A program made the translations under genes and the position numbers. Source: CAVQBP01 sp963782475 (lineage in GTDB: Bacteria; Bacteroidota; Ignavibacteria; Ignavibacteriales; Ignavibacteriaceae). From it: a stretch of 64,000 nt of DNA. The notes under the pieces were generated by a model. The model was given only the letters and a program-made list of their open reading frames with translations. It was not told the origin of the DNA and ran no database searches. The stretch spans positions 434,001 to 498,000 of the forward strand of contig CAWAJW010000003.1 of the NCBI GenBank assembly GCA_963782475.1. The letters run 5' to 3'. Shown here piece by piece: positions 31,132 through 40,026 of this stretch (the stretch's first letter is position 1; each line of letters starts with the position of its first letter).

Positions 31132-31268
31132 ATGTCTATAATTGCACATTTAATTTTGTCTAAGTATAGACATTATATAAAAAATGGATACATATGTACA
31201 TTATTTGTCTAAATAAAGACATAAGTAATTAATAGAAGAAAGACTTAATAATAAGTTATGTGGTAGAC
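31132..31268 (+). other. attI-like primary integration site with TGTCTA repeats
   Basis: GTTATGT at 31253-31259 is the first core before the array; its extension GTTATGTG is the reverse complement of CACATAAC at the end of cassette 1's own attC, which marks the cassette 1 boundary. Upstream lie TGTCTA at 31132, a perfect palindrome TGTCTA-AGTA-TAGACA (31157-31172), and TGTCT-AAATAA-AGACA (31206-31221); TAGACA follows at about 31263. These repeated half-sites could be integrase-binding repeats of attI or an operator for the cassette promoter. Confidence 0.6.
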
Positions 31269-31285
31269 AAAAATAAGGGACAATT

Positions 31286-32197
31286 ATGAAACATATAATT
31301 ATTTTATTTTTTATTGTCAGCTTTTGTATCCAAATATTTTCACAAATACCACCACCGGAAAGTTTCTTTCCTTCTGCAGTTGGAGATGTTTGGGAATATC
31401 AAACCCAAACTGAATCCTATAAATCTGAGATAATTAAAGATTCTATCGATATAATTGGTAATCAATATCTTTTCTACCCATCGATTCTCTATGGAAATAA
31501 GCCTCGGATAAAAATAGATACTTCTTATAACGTTTTTCAATTAGATTTTATTAGTGATACGGTTTTATGGTACCCTTATAAGTTAAATGCTGATTCGGGA
31601 GAAACATGGGTTTATGATAAACGCTATAACGAAATAGCAAGAGTAAATGATATTTTTCAAACCTATATATTCGGCAAACTAAGTTATGTAAAGGATATTG
31701 GTTATTATGATCCTGGAGCTCCAGGTGATACTATCATTACTGACAGTTCTATGTTTATAAGTGATACCTGGCTTGTAAGCGGTATAGGTGAGTATTATGA
31801 ATACAGAGCTGAAGAAGGTCCAACAATGCAGTTATTAGGCTGCATAATCAACGGAGATACTTTAGGTACTATCACATCAATAAAAGAAAACATTTTACAA
31901 ACTCCCACTGATTTTAAGCTATATCAAAATTACCCGAATCCCTTTAATCCAAATACAACGATAGAATTTGATATAAACGAATATTCAAGGGTCAATATAA
32001 AAATATATAATATTTTAGGTAAGTATATTTCTACTATTTTGAATGGTTATAAAAATATTGGAAGTTATAAAATATTATTTAAAGGAGAAGATTTACCAAG
32101 TGGAATATATTTTTATACAATAAATGTAAATGGAAAAACGGAAACAAAATCAATGGTATTAATAAAAATAAAATGGCACATAACAAAAGCAATTTAA
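31286..32197 (+). CDS. Cassette 1: exported protein with type IX sorting domain
   Basis: 303 residues: signal peptide ending CIQIFSQ, an N-terminal domain with FFPSAVGDVWEYQ that is shared with cassettes 4 and 18, and a C-terminal type IX sorting domain (LYQNYPNPFNPNTTIEF ... LPSGIYFYTINVNG). It should be exported, cross the outer membrane by the Por system and be attached or released. The stop codon lies inside the R''/L'' arm of attC1. ATG follows an AAGGGA site. Function of the YFPxxxGxxWEY domain is unknown. Confidence 0.85.
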   Translation: MKHIIILFFIVSFCIQIFSQIPPPESFFPSAVGDVWEYQTQTESYKSEIIKDSIDIIGNQYLFYPSILYGNKPRIKIDTSYNVFQLDFISDTVLWYPYKLNADSGETWVYDKRYNEIARVNDIFQTYIFGKLSYVKDIGYYDPGAPGDTIITDSSMFISDTWLVSGIGEYYEYRAEEGPTMQLLGCIINGDTLGTITSIKENILQTPTDFKLYQNYPNPFNPNTTIEFDINEYSRVNIKIYNILGKYISTILNGYKNIGSYKILFKGEDLPSGIYFYTINVNGKTETKSMVLIKIKWHITKAI

Positions 32198-32412
32198 GTT
32201 GACAGCATTTTACGCATTCGGCTTTTTAGAGAATTTTGAAGGTAGATGATCCGCTTAAAGTATCTTGTTTAACTAGAAGTGATCTTAATAAGTTTGTTGC
32301 AAACTGTGCTTATCGTAAACGGAAAGTTAAGCACAGTTTGCTTAATCTTCGGCAGAGGTAATAAATAAAAGTTTCTTGTTCTGGGCTGCAACTTAATTGC
32401 GGTTCGTTAGGC
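32178..32412 (+). repeat. attC1
   Basis: 235 bp. R'' ACATAAC, R' GTTAGGC. Unlike the rest it reads AACAAAAGC instead of AACAATGC after R''. Internal stem CAAACTGTGCTT/AAGCACAGTTTG. Confidence 0.9.
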
Positions 32413-32439
32413 TGCAAACAAAAATAAAGATTGATAAAA

Positions 32440-33042
32440 ATGAAAAGAATAATTTTCTCATTATTTATTTTAATTATTACATCCGCATCATTTTCCCAAG
32501 TTATAAAGTTGGGAGGGACAATAGATATTTTAACTGGAGGTAAAAATATAAGTTATATGGTCGGGCCAAATTTACTATTTGAATATATTTTTGAACAATT
32601 ACCGATATCTATTACTGGAAGTACTCACTTTTATTTATCTGAACTAAGTAATGAAAATAAATATTTAAGCAATTTCACTTATAAAACATTCGGATTAGGA
32701 ATATCGATTAAATATTATCCAATTACCTGGTCAATTGAACCTTATATTGGATTCGGTTCAACATTTAATACAAATAATATTAATCAACCTGGAAATGCTC
32801 AATTTATCGATAATAGACAAATATTATTAAGAGAAGTAAAAAATAATATATCTGAAGAATTTATTTTGGGTTTACTACTTTCTGTTAATACCCCAATAAA
32901 TGTAACTATAGAAAGTGTATATAAAATTAATAAACCGAATTCTAAAATAGCTTTAATTTCATATCCTAATGAAGAATTAATAGAACAAACTCTAGATTTT
33001 AATTCTTTGTTTTTTAAAATTGGTTTGGTTGTAAAAATATAG
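32440..33042 (+). CDS. Cassette 2: small outer-membrane beta-barrel-like protein
   Basis: 200 residues from ATG 32440. Signal peptide MKRIIFSLFILIITSASFS, then alternating hydrophobic strands with aromatic ends (LLFEYIFEQLPISITGSTHFYLSEL, TFGLGISIKYYPITWSIEPYIGFGS) and a terminal FKIGLVVKI, all in keeping with an eight-stranded barrel of the outer membrane. No specific family recognised. The stop lies just before R'' of attC2. Confidence 0.75.
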   Translation: MKRIIFSLFILIITSASFSQVIKLGGTIDILTGGKNISYMVGPNLLFEYIFEQLPISITGSTHFYLSELSNENKYLSNFTYKTFGLGISIKYYPITWSIEPYIGFGSTFNTNNINQPGNAQFIDNRQILLREVKNNISEEFILGLLLSVNTPINVTIESVYKINKPNSKIALISYPNEELIEQTLDFNSLFFKIGLVVKI

Positions 33043-33046
33043 GTCA

Positions 33047-33278
33047 GCCTAACAATGCAATTTAAGTTGACAGCTTTTTACGCATTCGGCTTTTTAAAGA
33101 TTTTTGAAGTAGATGATCCGCATAAATTATCTTATTCAACGTAGTCAAATTAATTAATAGGCTTGCAAACTGTGCTTGTCGTAAACGGAAATTTAAACAC
33201 AGTTTGCTTAATCTTTGTCAGTAATAATATATAAAAGTTTCTAGTTATGGGCTGCAACTTAATTGCGGTTCGTTATGT
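33047..33278 (+). repeat. attC2
   Basis: 232 bp, R'' GCCTAAC, R' GTTATGT. Cassette 2 starts GTTAGGCTG, reverse complement of its own CAGCCTAAC. Confidence 0.92.
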
Positions 33279-33299
33279 GCTATAGTAAAATAAAAAGAA

Positions 33300-33509
33300 T
33301 TATTCCCAATGTATATTTGGCTTCTTATTTTCTTCGGCACATTCCTTTAAATATATGTTCATTAAATTTTGATATGGGATATCTATTTCAGATGCAAGCT
33401 TTTTAAAATATTCAACAGTATCATTCTCAATCCTTATTGAAATTTGTTTTTTCAGTTTCTTGGAGTAAGGATTCTTAATGGATTTAGAAAAATCATATTC
33501 TTTTTTCAT
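33300..33509 (-). CDS. brnA: Cassette 3: BrnA-like antitoxin
   Basis: 69 residues with KKQISIRIENDTVEYFKKLA followed by IPYQNLMNIYLKECA, the ribbon-helix-helix DNA-binding fold of BrnA antitoxins. It neutralises BrnT and represses the pair. The gene is on the strand opposite to the array, so it must have its own promoter, upstream of brnT near 33830. One base separates its ATG from the toxin stop. Confidence 0.85.
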   Translation of the reverse strand: MKKEYDFSKSIKNPYSKKLKKQISIRIENDTVEYFKKLASEIDIPYQNLMNIYLKECAEENKKPNIHWE

Positions 33510-33510
33510 T

Positions 33511-33802
33511 TTATTTCACCTCGTAATAATATTTAATTTCAGGCTTTGTAGCTTTTCGTGCAGAAATAATTCGAATAACTTCATCATCTTCTCTATAAGT
33601 ATGGACGACAACAAGAATTCTTAAACTGTACGAAATTCCTAAAATAATAAATCGTTCTTCATAATCAGAATGTTCGGGATCAGAAATAAGTCTTGCATTA
33701 TCATCAATAAAATACAGTTTTGGCTTCTTCAAAAGAGACTTTATGTTTCTTAATATTATCACGATTTTTATTTTGATCCCATTCGAAACGAATATTATTC
33801 AT
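33511..33802 (-). pseudogene. brnT: Cassette 3: BrnT-like toxin, one-base frameshift
   Basis: From ATG 33802 the frame reads MNNIRFEWDQNKNRDNIKKHKV SFEEAKTVFY (written in two parts) and stops; an extra T shifts it to DDNARLISDPEHSDYEERFIILG and VVVHTYREDDEVIRIISARKATKPE. These are the conserved parts of BrnT, a RelE-fold ribonuclease that cuts mRNA when free of BrnA. As written the toxin is dead while the antitoxin is intact. Toxin-antitoxin pairs are known to stabilise long cassette arrays. Confidence 0.85.
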
Positions 33803-33852
33803 AAGATAATAATATAATGATATAATAATTATTATATAATGTAATAAAAAGC

Positions 33853-34085
33853 ACATAACAATGCAATTTAAGTTGACAGCATTTTACGCATTCGGCATTT
33901 TAGAGAATTTTGAAGTAGATGATCCGCTTAAAGAATCTTGTTCAACGTGATCAAATTAATTAATAGTCTTGCAAACTGTGCTTTATCGTAAACGGAAATT
34001 TAAGCACAGTTTGCTTAATCATTGGCAGAAGTAAAAAAATTTAGTTTCTAGTTATGGGCTGCAACTTAATTGCGGTTCGTTATAC
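33853..34085 (+). repeat. attC3
   Basis: 233 bp, R'' ACATAAC, R' GTTATAC. Own-cassette match GTTATGTGCT (10 bases). Confidence 0.92.
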
Positions 34086-34150
34086 TTACAATCATCATTA
34101 AAAATAAATTTGAGTTAAATAGTAAATTTTGATCACTTAAGGGGTATACA

Positions 34151-35107
34151 ATGAAAAAAATCATACTTTATTTATTTTTGTCTTCCATTGTTTTTGCGCA
34201 AACCGAAAATCCTTTGGAATACTTTCCTACTAAAACTGGAAACATGTGGGAGTATTCCTTTGCTGATACTGAATATCCAGATACAGAACAAGTATTTAAT
34301 GTAAAAGATTCAATTGATTCAAAAGGTAATATTTATCTCACCCAATTTGCGAGACGAATAAATCCAATTGGATATCCAATCTTGTTTTATGATACCACTA
34401 TTTACAGAATAGATACTTCGTTTAATGTTTTTGGTCCTTATCTTGGTGGTGGTGCAGGTGCAGAAAATTTGTTATTATATAAACTTAATGCCAAACAAGG
34501 AGATCAATGGATTTTACGTGACTATTCTCAGATGGGAGGTGGTTACGATATTGCACGATTAAGATATGTTCAGAAGGGTGAATTAATTTGGGGATCCGGA
34601 ATTTTTACAACATTTAAGGCATTTATATATTATTATGCTTCTGATTCAACTGATACTTTAGGTTTAGTTGTATATGGAGATGTCTTAGCATACGGTTTTG
34701 GCTTACGATCAAGAGGGGGAGGCGATCTTCCAAACGACGACATATTAAAAGGTTGTGTGATAAATAAAATCTTGTACGGTGATACTACCAATATTATTAC
34801 TTCAATAAAAGGTTTTGCTGGAAAATTTCCAATTAAATCGGAACTTTTTCAGAATTATCCTAACCCATTTAATCCAGTTACTACGATTAGTTTTAATATT
34901 AAATATTCTAATAATTTTTCGGTAATTGTATATGATGCTTTGGGTCGGGAGATAAAAAGATTGATCGATAATGAATGGATTTATAGTGGTAATCATAAGA
35001 TTATCTGGGATGGAAAAAATAGGTTGGGTTCTATTGTTTCAAGTGGTGTTTATTTTTATGCCCTTATATCAAATCAAACAAAAATTATTCGCTCTATGAT
35101 CTTTTAA
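34151..35107 (+). CDS. Cassette 4: exported protein with type IX sorting domain
   Basis: 318 residues: signal peptide ending IVFAQ, a YFPTKTGNMWEYSF domain homologous to cassettes 1 and 18 with DTSFNVFGP shared with cassette 1 (DTSYNVFQL), and a C-terminal sorting domain LFQNYPNPFNPVTTISF ... VSSGVYFYALI. Exported by type IX secretion is inferred from the tail. AAGGGG lies seven bases ahead of the ATG. No known enzyme motif. Confidence 0.85.
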   Translation: MKKIILYLFLSSIVFAQTENPLEYFPTKTGNMWEYSFADTEYPDTEQVFNVKDSIDSKGNIYLTQFARRINPIGYPILFYDTTIYRIDTSFNVFGPYLGGGAGAENLLLYKLNAKQGDQWILRDYSQMGGGYDIARLRYVQKGELIWGSGIFTTFKAFIYYYASDSTDTLGLVVYGDVLAYGFGLRSRGGGDLPNDDILKGCVINKILYGDTTNIITSIKGFAGKFPIKSELFQNYPNPFNPVTTISFNIKYSNNFSVIVYDALGREIKRLIDNEWIYSGNHKIIWDGKNRLGSIVSSGVYFYALISNQTKIIRSMIF

Positions 35108-35136
35108 AATAATATGATATATTAATTCATGAGTAA

Positions 35137-35369
35137 GTATAACAATGCAATTTAAGTTGACAGCATTTTACGCATTTGGCTTTTTAGAGATTTTTGAAGT
35201 AGATGATCCGCAAAAAGTATCTTGTTCAACGTAGTCAAATTAATTAATAGTCTTGCAAACTGTGCTTGCCGTAAACGGCAAGTTAAGCACAGTTTGCTTA
35301 ATCTTTGGCAGAAGTAATAAATAAAAGTTTCTAGTTGTTGGGCTGCAACTTAATTGCGGTTCGTTATAC
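35137..35369 (+). repeat. attC4
   Basis: 233 bp, R'' GTATAAC, R' GTTATAC. Own-cassette match GTTATACTTAC (11 bases). Confidence 0.92.
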
Positions 35370-35391
35370 TTTATAAAAGAAAGGAAATTTT

Positions 35392-36177
35392 ATGCATAAT
35401 GTTATTAAAGTTTTTTTTCTGAGCTTACTGATTTCTATTACAACTTTTTCTCAGAATAATCCTTCAATCTTCGTCCAAACAAAAGTGAACTCGAGTTGGG
35501 AAGATAATGTAATTATATTTCCTGATAGCATTTATTTATCGAACTATAATGTAACAGACTCTTGTTATATTATTAATGATTCAAAACAAATCGTTCATTT
35601 AGATTCAATCTATAATAAATCTTATTCATCATATGGATGTAAAATTAAAAATATTAATGAATCTGAATATTATTACTTCAGAGTCAATCCTTATGAAAAA
35701 AGGGATACAGTACATGTAAAACTAAATCCAAAAGATACAATGATATTTATTATAGAAGACGTTGATGTATGTCCTATTTGTAAAAAACAATTTAATGGAT
35801 ATTTAATTGATACATTAGTGTTTTTATTTTCTTCAGACTCCAATCGGATTGAAAAAATAGTTCCGCTGAATAGTAATATTCCTTCAGATGTTAGAGATGA
35901 TAATACAAATATCAATTCTTTTTATTTATCACAGAATTTTCCAAATCCATTTAACCCAAGTACAAAAATAAGATTTTCAATACCACATTCAGCTTTCGTA
36001 ACATTAAAAGTCTATGATTTACTTGGTAGAGAAATTGCCACAATAATAAATGAAGAGAAAATGCCTGGCAATTATGAAGTTAGTTTTAATGCTAATAATC
36101 TTTCGAGTGGAGTTTATTTTTATAGAATTCGAGCTGGTAGTTTTATAGATACAAAGAGGCTTATTTTATTAAGGTAA
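35392..36177 (+). CDS. Cassette 5: exported protein with CxxC and type IX sorting domain
   Basis: 261 residues: signal peptide (MHNVIKVFFLSLLISITTFSQ), an immunoglobulin-like beta domain with DVDVCPICKKQFNGYL, and a sorting domain YLSQNFPNPFNPSTKIRF ... LSSGVYFYRIRAG. The CPIC pair could bind metal or form a disulphide. Cassette 6 encodes a close paralogue; both cassettes start GTTATACTTTA, so they look like a tandem duplication that then diverged in the middle third. Confidence 0.85.
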   Translation: MHNVIKVFFLSLLISITTFSQNNPSIFVQTKVNSSWEDNVIIFPDSIYLSNYNVTDSCYIINDSKQIVHLDSIYNKSYSSYGCKIKNINESEYYYFRVNPYEKRDTVHVKLNPKDTMIFIIEDVDVCPICKKQFNGYLIDTLVFLFSSDSNRIEKIVPLNSNIPSDVRDDNTNINSFYLSQNFPNPFNPSTKIRFSIPHSAFVTLKVYDLLGREIATIINEEKMPGNYEVSFNANNLSSGVYFYRIRAGSFIDTKRLILLR

Positions 36178-36185
36178 AATTTAAA

Positions 36186-36420
36186 GTATAACAATGCAAT
36201 TTAAGTTGACAGCATTTTACGCATTCGGCTTTTTAGAGATTTTTGAGGTTAGAAGATCCGCAAAAAGTATCTTGTTCAACGTAGTCAAATTAATTAAATA
36301 GTCTTGCAAACTGTGCTTTATCGTAAACGGAAATTTAAGCACAGTTTGCTTAATCTTTGGCAGAAGTAATAAATAAAAGTTTCTTGTTCTGGGCTGCAAC
36401 TTAATTGCGGTTCGTTATAC
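36186..36420 (+). repeat. attC5
   Basis: 235 bp, R'' GTATAAC, R' GTTATAC. Own-cassette match GTTATACTTTA (11 bases). Confidence 0.92.
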
Positions 36421-36442
36421 TTTATAGAAAAAGGGAAATATT

Positions 36443-37222
36443 ATGCATAATATTATTAAAGTTTTTTTTCTGAGCTTACTGACTTTTATTACAACTTTTC
36501 CCCAGAATAATCCTTCAATCTTCGTCCAAACAAAAGTGGACTCGAGTTGGGAAGATAATGTAATTATAATTCCTGATAGCATTTATTTATCAAACTACAA
36601 TAAAACAGATTCATGTAGCATTATTAATAATTCGAATCAAAACGTTTATTTAGATTCAATTTATAACAAATATTATTCATCGTATTATTGTAAAATTAAA
36701 AATGGTGACAAATATTATGACTATGAGGTAAGTCCATATATAATTACTGACTCACTGCATATGCAGATAAATTCCATGGATACTGTTATTTTTATAATAT
36801 TAGATGTTGATGTATGTCCTATTTGTAAAAAACAATTTAATGGATATTTAAATGATACATTAGTGTTTTTATTTTCTTCAGACTCAAGTCGCATTGAAAA
36901 AATAATTCCATTGAATAGTAATATTCCTTCAGATGTTGAAGATGATAATACAAATATCAATTCATTTTATTTATCGCAGAATTTCCCAAATCCATTTAAC
37001 CCAAGCACAAAAATAAGATTTTCAATACCACATTCAACTTTCGTAACGTTGAAAGTCTATGATTTACTTGGTAGAGAAATTGCCACAATAATAAATGAAG
37101 AGAAAATGCCTGGCAATTATGAAGTTAATTTTAATGCCAATAATCTTTCGAGTGGAGTTTATTTTTATAGAATTCGAGCTGGTAGTTTTATAGATACCAA
37201 GAGGCTTATTTTATTAAGGTAA
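36443..37222 (+). CDS. Cassette 6: paralogue of cassette 5 with type IX sorting domain
   Basis: 259 residues, nearly identical to the cassette 5 protein in the first 55 and last 110 residues (DVDVCPICKKQFNGYL and the sorting domain are the same) but clearly divergent in between (YVSPYIITDSLHMQINS-type region versus VNPYEKRDTVHVKLNP). Signal peptide MHNIIKVFFLSLLTFITTF. This pattern suggests duplication with variation concentrated in one exposed part. Function unknown. Confidence 0.85.
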   Translation: MHNIIKVFFLSLLTFITTFPQNNPSIFVQTKVDSSWEDNVIIIPDSIYLSNYNKTDSCSIINNSNQNVYLDSIYNKYYSSYYCKIKNGDKYYDYEVSPYIITDSLHMQINSMDTVIFIILDVDVCPICKKQFNGYLNDTLVFLFSSDSSRIEKIIPLNSNIPSDVEDDNTNINSFYLSQNFPNPFNPSTKIRFSIPHSTFVTLKVYDLLGREIATIINEEKMPGNYEVNFNANNLSSGVYFYRIRAGSFIDTKRLILLR

Positions 37223-37230
37223 TAATTAAA

Positions 37231-37463
37231 GTATAACAATGCAATTTAAGTTGACAGCATTTTACGCACTCGGCATTTTAGAGATTTTTAAGGTAGATGA
37301 TCCGCATAAAATATCTTGTTCAAATGAAGTGCATCTGATAAGTTTCTTGCAAACTGTGCTTGACGTAAACGGAAAATTAAGCACAGTTTGCTTAATCTTT
37401 GGCAGAAGTAATAAATAATTAGTTTCTTGTTATGGGCTGCAACTTAATTGCGGTTCGTTAGGT
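37231..37463 (+). repeat. attC6
   Basis: 233 bp, R'' GTATAAC, R' GTTAGGT. Own-cassette match GTTATACTTTA (11 bases). Confidence 0.92.
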
Positions 37464-37496
37464 GCATAAAAGAAAAGAGATTCAAAGGGGTTTTTA

Positions 37497-38160
37497 ATGA
37501 TAAAATATTTAATATTAATTTTAATATTTTCTTCAATGCTTTTTAGTCAAAAAAAGATTGACTATAGTTTAGAAAATAATTCTTTTCAAACAAGACAAAA
37601 GGATGCTATTTCAGATAATCTTATGAATGCAGAACCAAAATCTGATTTGACATTTATATTTGGAATCCGAGATGAGTTAATATTCATGTCTGTTAATATT
37701 CGAAATAATCAAACGAATGCCATGTTCTTGCCAATAAATATTCATTTAATTCAAGGGATTAAATTTTTTCAAATATTTCAATATCTCTTTTATTTTTGGT
37801 TTATTAGCATTTTCATATGATCTGCCAGCTGATTTTGATCCTGGATTTGAATGGGGAATACTTTCTAAAACTAAACTATTTGAGACGAATTTTTATGCCA
37901 TAATTGGAATAGACTTTCTCTCTACTAATTCTGGCGGAAGTCATGGTGTATCATATTTATATAGAGATAATGGCTCAACAACACTTTATGATTTTGGAAT
38001 TGGGTTTGAAGTATCAAAAAACTTTAGCATTGATATTACTCACTACGTACCCAAAAATACAACATTTCAGTATATTATTGATTTAGCTGGCAATCAAACT
38101 TATGATAAAAAGATATATGGAATGACAAAGTTTGGATTCCAATATACGTTTGTCTTTTAA
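37497..38160 (+). pseudogene. Cassette 7: exported barrel-like protein, frameshifted
   Basis: The first frame (37497-37820) has a signal peptide MIKYLILILIFSSMLFSQ; the gene continues in another frame from about 37800 with FSYDLPADFDPGFEWGIL, FYAIIGIDFLSTNSGG, LYDFGIGFEVSKNFSIDI and ends MTKFGFQYTFVF at 38160. The alternating pattern and aromatic last residue suggest an outer-membrane barrel. The shift lies between about 37750 and 37800. Stop is about 100 bases before R'' of attC7. Confidence 0.65.
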
Positions 38161-38400
38161 ATTTAATTCTAAAAGAATAATATTAGATTTTATAATAAAA
38201 AAAATATTTATACGATTAATTTTTCTCCAGTAATTTTTGAAATAGTAAAAAATAATAATGGCACCTAACATCTTTAATAAGTAAAAAGTCAATAGGCAAT
38301 AGCTTTCCTGACAAAAAAAGTTTTGTAAAAAAAAGTAAATCACAACTTCTATAAGCTATAGCAATCAATCATTTAACCTTAAACAACCAAGACTGCCAAA

Positions 38401-38584
38401 ATATCTGTAAGGCACACTATGGCAACCAAACATCTTTCGGGACTTTCTTCAAGAAAACTTGAAGATGTATTGAAAAGACAATACAATTCCAGATATATAA
38501 TAGGCATGCGCATTACTACCCAATCAATGCAAACGATTATGCCGGTAAAAGCAAATCAGTTATGTGCCGGGGCTTGTAATGCGC
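38401..38584 (-). ncRNA. Candidate bridge RNA/seekRNA, IS copy 1
   Basis: On the transposase strand: a 9-bp stem (GTAATGCGC 38576-38584 with GCGCATTAC 38508-38516) encloses a left guide GGCACATAAC (38559-38568) and a right guide TTGCATTGAT (38523-38532). The left guide equals the left attC flank GGCACCTAAC except one base; the right guide is complementary to CAATGCAA of the right flank. Donor-loop candidates follow. Order is left target, right target, left donor, right donor. Confidence 0.65.
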
Positions 38585-39574
38585 GGCCATTGTAAAGACT
38601 TTCTATGAATAAGTTCTTGACCTTTAAATTTGTTATTAAAGCCAGATTTATATTTTAGGACAAAAAAGACGATCCGGGCAATTTCTTTAGCAATAATAGT
38701 TTTAGCAATGAATTTATTTTTTCTTCTAAGCAGGGAGGTATGGTAGTTACGAATAACAGGATAATACTGGATAGCCCGAATGGCAGCCTCAGAGAAAGCG
38801 ACTTTAAGATATTTATTACCATCTTTAGAAGCCCTCTGCTTGGATTTACCAGCGGAATTCCGTGCAGAAGGTGTAAGTCTTGAGTAAGAGAAAAAATTCT
38901 TAAGGTCAGGGAAGCGGTTAATATCATCAACTTCCAGTAAAATAGAAAAGGCATTGATTATACCGATTCCAGGGATCCAAAGTAGTCTTTGAATATCATC
39001 ATTAGGAATAAGGGATGGATGGAGTTGTTTTTCAATATCAATGATTTGTTCATTGAGAAGAGTTTGCAGTTCAGATAATTGCTCATATTGGAATTTGGGT
39101 ATTCCGTCAAGTTGAGTAGGAGAATCGAAGTTAAATTTAGCAAGAAACAGGTGCATAGAATTGATTACGGAAGTATGTCGCTGAACAATTTTAAGTCTTG
39201 CTCTGAGGGCATCGCGAAGGAAGCGGTGTTGGTTAGAAATTTTATGTGCTACAGGAATATAGTTCATTCTAAGGAGCTGAGCAAGAGTAAGAGAATCAAC
39301 TTTATCAGTTTTAACTTTAGCATAAGCAATAGCCTTAACATATTTAGCGTGAGCAAGAATCAAAGGGATGTTAATAGAATCAAGGAGATCACTTAACCAA
39401 TACCAGGACATAGTAGATTCAACAGTGGTGATATGTTGACCGGGGATAGAGGAGAAATACTGAATGAAGTTATGAGGAAGATTTTAAATTATCTTTTTTA
39501 ACGACATTACCATCAGGTTCAACAGTAGTTAAAAAAGAAGTAAATTTGTGAAGATCAATTCCAGTGTAATACAT
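38560..39574 (-). pseudogene. IS110-family DEDD recombinase, copy 1, out of frame
   Basis: ATG 39574 follows a strong AGGAGGT site. The first Asp (YTGIDLHK) is in one frame, while Glu (TTVESTMSW), the Asp pair (KTDKVDSLTLAQ) and the C-terminal Tnp20 domain with IPGIGIINAF and the catalytic Ser region RASKDGNKYLK are in another. This copy has only four A in TTTAAAATC, one fewer than copy 2, so neither the reading frame nor a -1 shift joins the two parts. Probably inactive, movable only by a partner copy. Confidence 0.85.
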
Positions 39575-40026
39575 TTGATACCTCCTAAGTTAAAGTTAAT
39601 TGGTAATGCTAAATTTAACTTTTTACTTATTGGAAATATCAATGCAATTTAAGTTGACAGCATTTTACGCATTCGGCTTTTTAGAGAATTTTGAGGTAGA
39701 TGATCCGCATAAAGTATCTTGTTCAAATTAAGTGCATCTAATTAATTATCTTGCAAACTGTGCTTGTCGTAAACGGAAATTTAAGCACAGTTTGCATAAT
39801 CTTTGGCAGAAGTAATAAATAAAAGTTTCTAGTTCTGGGCTGCAACTTAATTGCGGTTCGTTAGGCTGTATAAGAAATTCAAATGGATATTAAGTTTATT
39901 TAAGATTAATATATAAGAGTTTCAAAATTTTTTAATATTTCTTATTATATAAAGATTTATTTGCTGAATATTTAAATTATTTTTTCTATGTTCATATTTT
40001 ACTAAAGATAAAATAAAACAATAACC

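Larger units (their letters stand above)
38271..39641 (-). mobile_element. IS110-family (IS1111-type) element, copy 1
   Basis: 1371 bp between the duplicated core dinucleotide CA (38269-38270 and 39640-39641). Subterminal inverted repeats AATAAGTAAAAAG near the left and CTTTTTACTTATT near the right (13 bp, perfect), typical of IS1111. No target-site duplication beyond CA. It is inserted exactly after the R'' core AAC of attC7, with the transposase reading against the array. A non-coding end of about 290 bases lies 3' of the transposase. Confidence 0.92.
38263..39866 (+). repeat. attC7, interrupted by IS copy 1
   Basis: R'' ACCTAAC at 38263-38269, then IS1111-type element 38271-39641, then the remaining attC to R' GTTAGGC at 39860-39866. 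Without the IS it is 233 bp. Confidence 0.92.

Noticed and set aside
39079..39396. Plus-strand 105-residue frame inside each IS copy (also 46176, 52192 and 55222) and the minus-strand 99- and 61-residue frames
   Set aside because: They are shadows of the recombinase gene in other frames; they recur only because the IS is repeated.
38560..39574. Programmed frameshift in IS copy 1
   Set aside because: Only four A follow TTT and the next base is T; a -1 shift leads into the wrong frame, so this copy is simply broken or misassembled.
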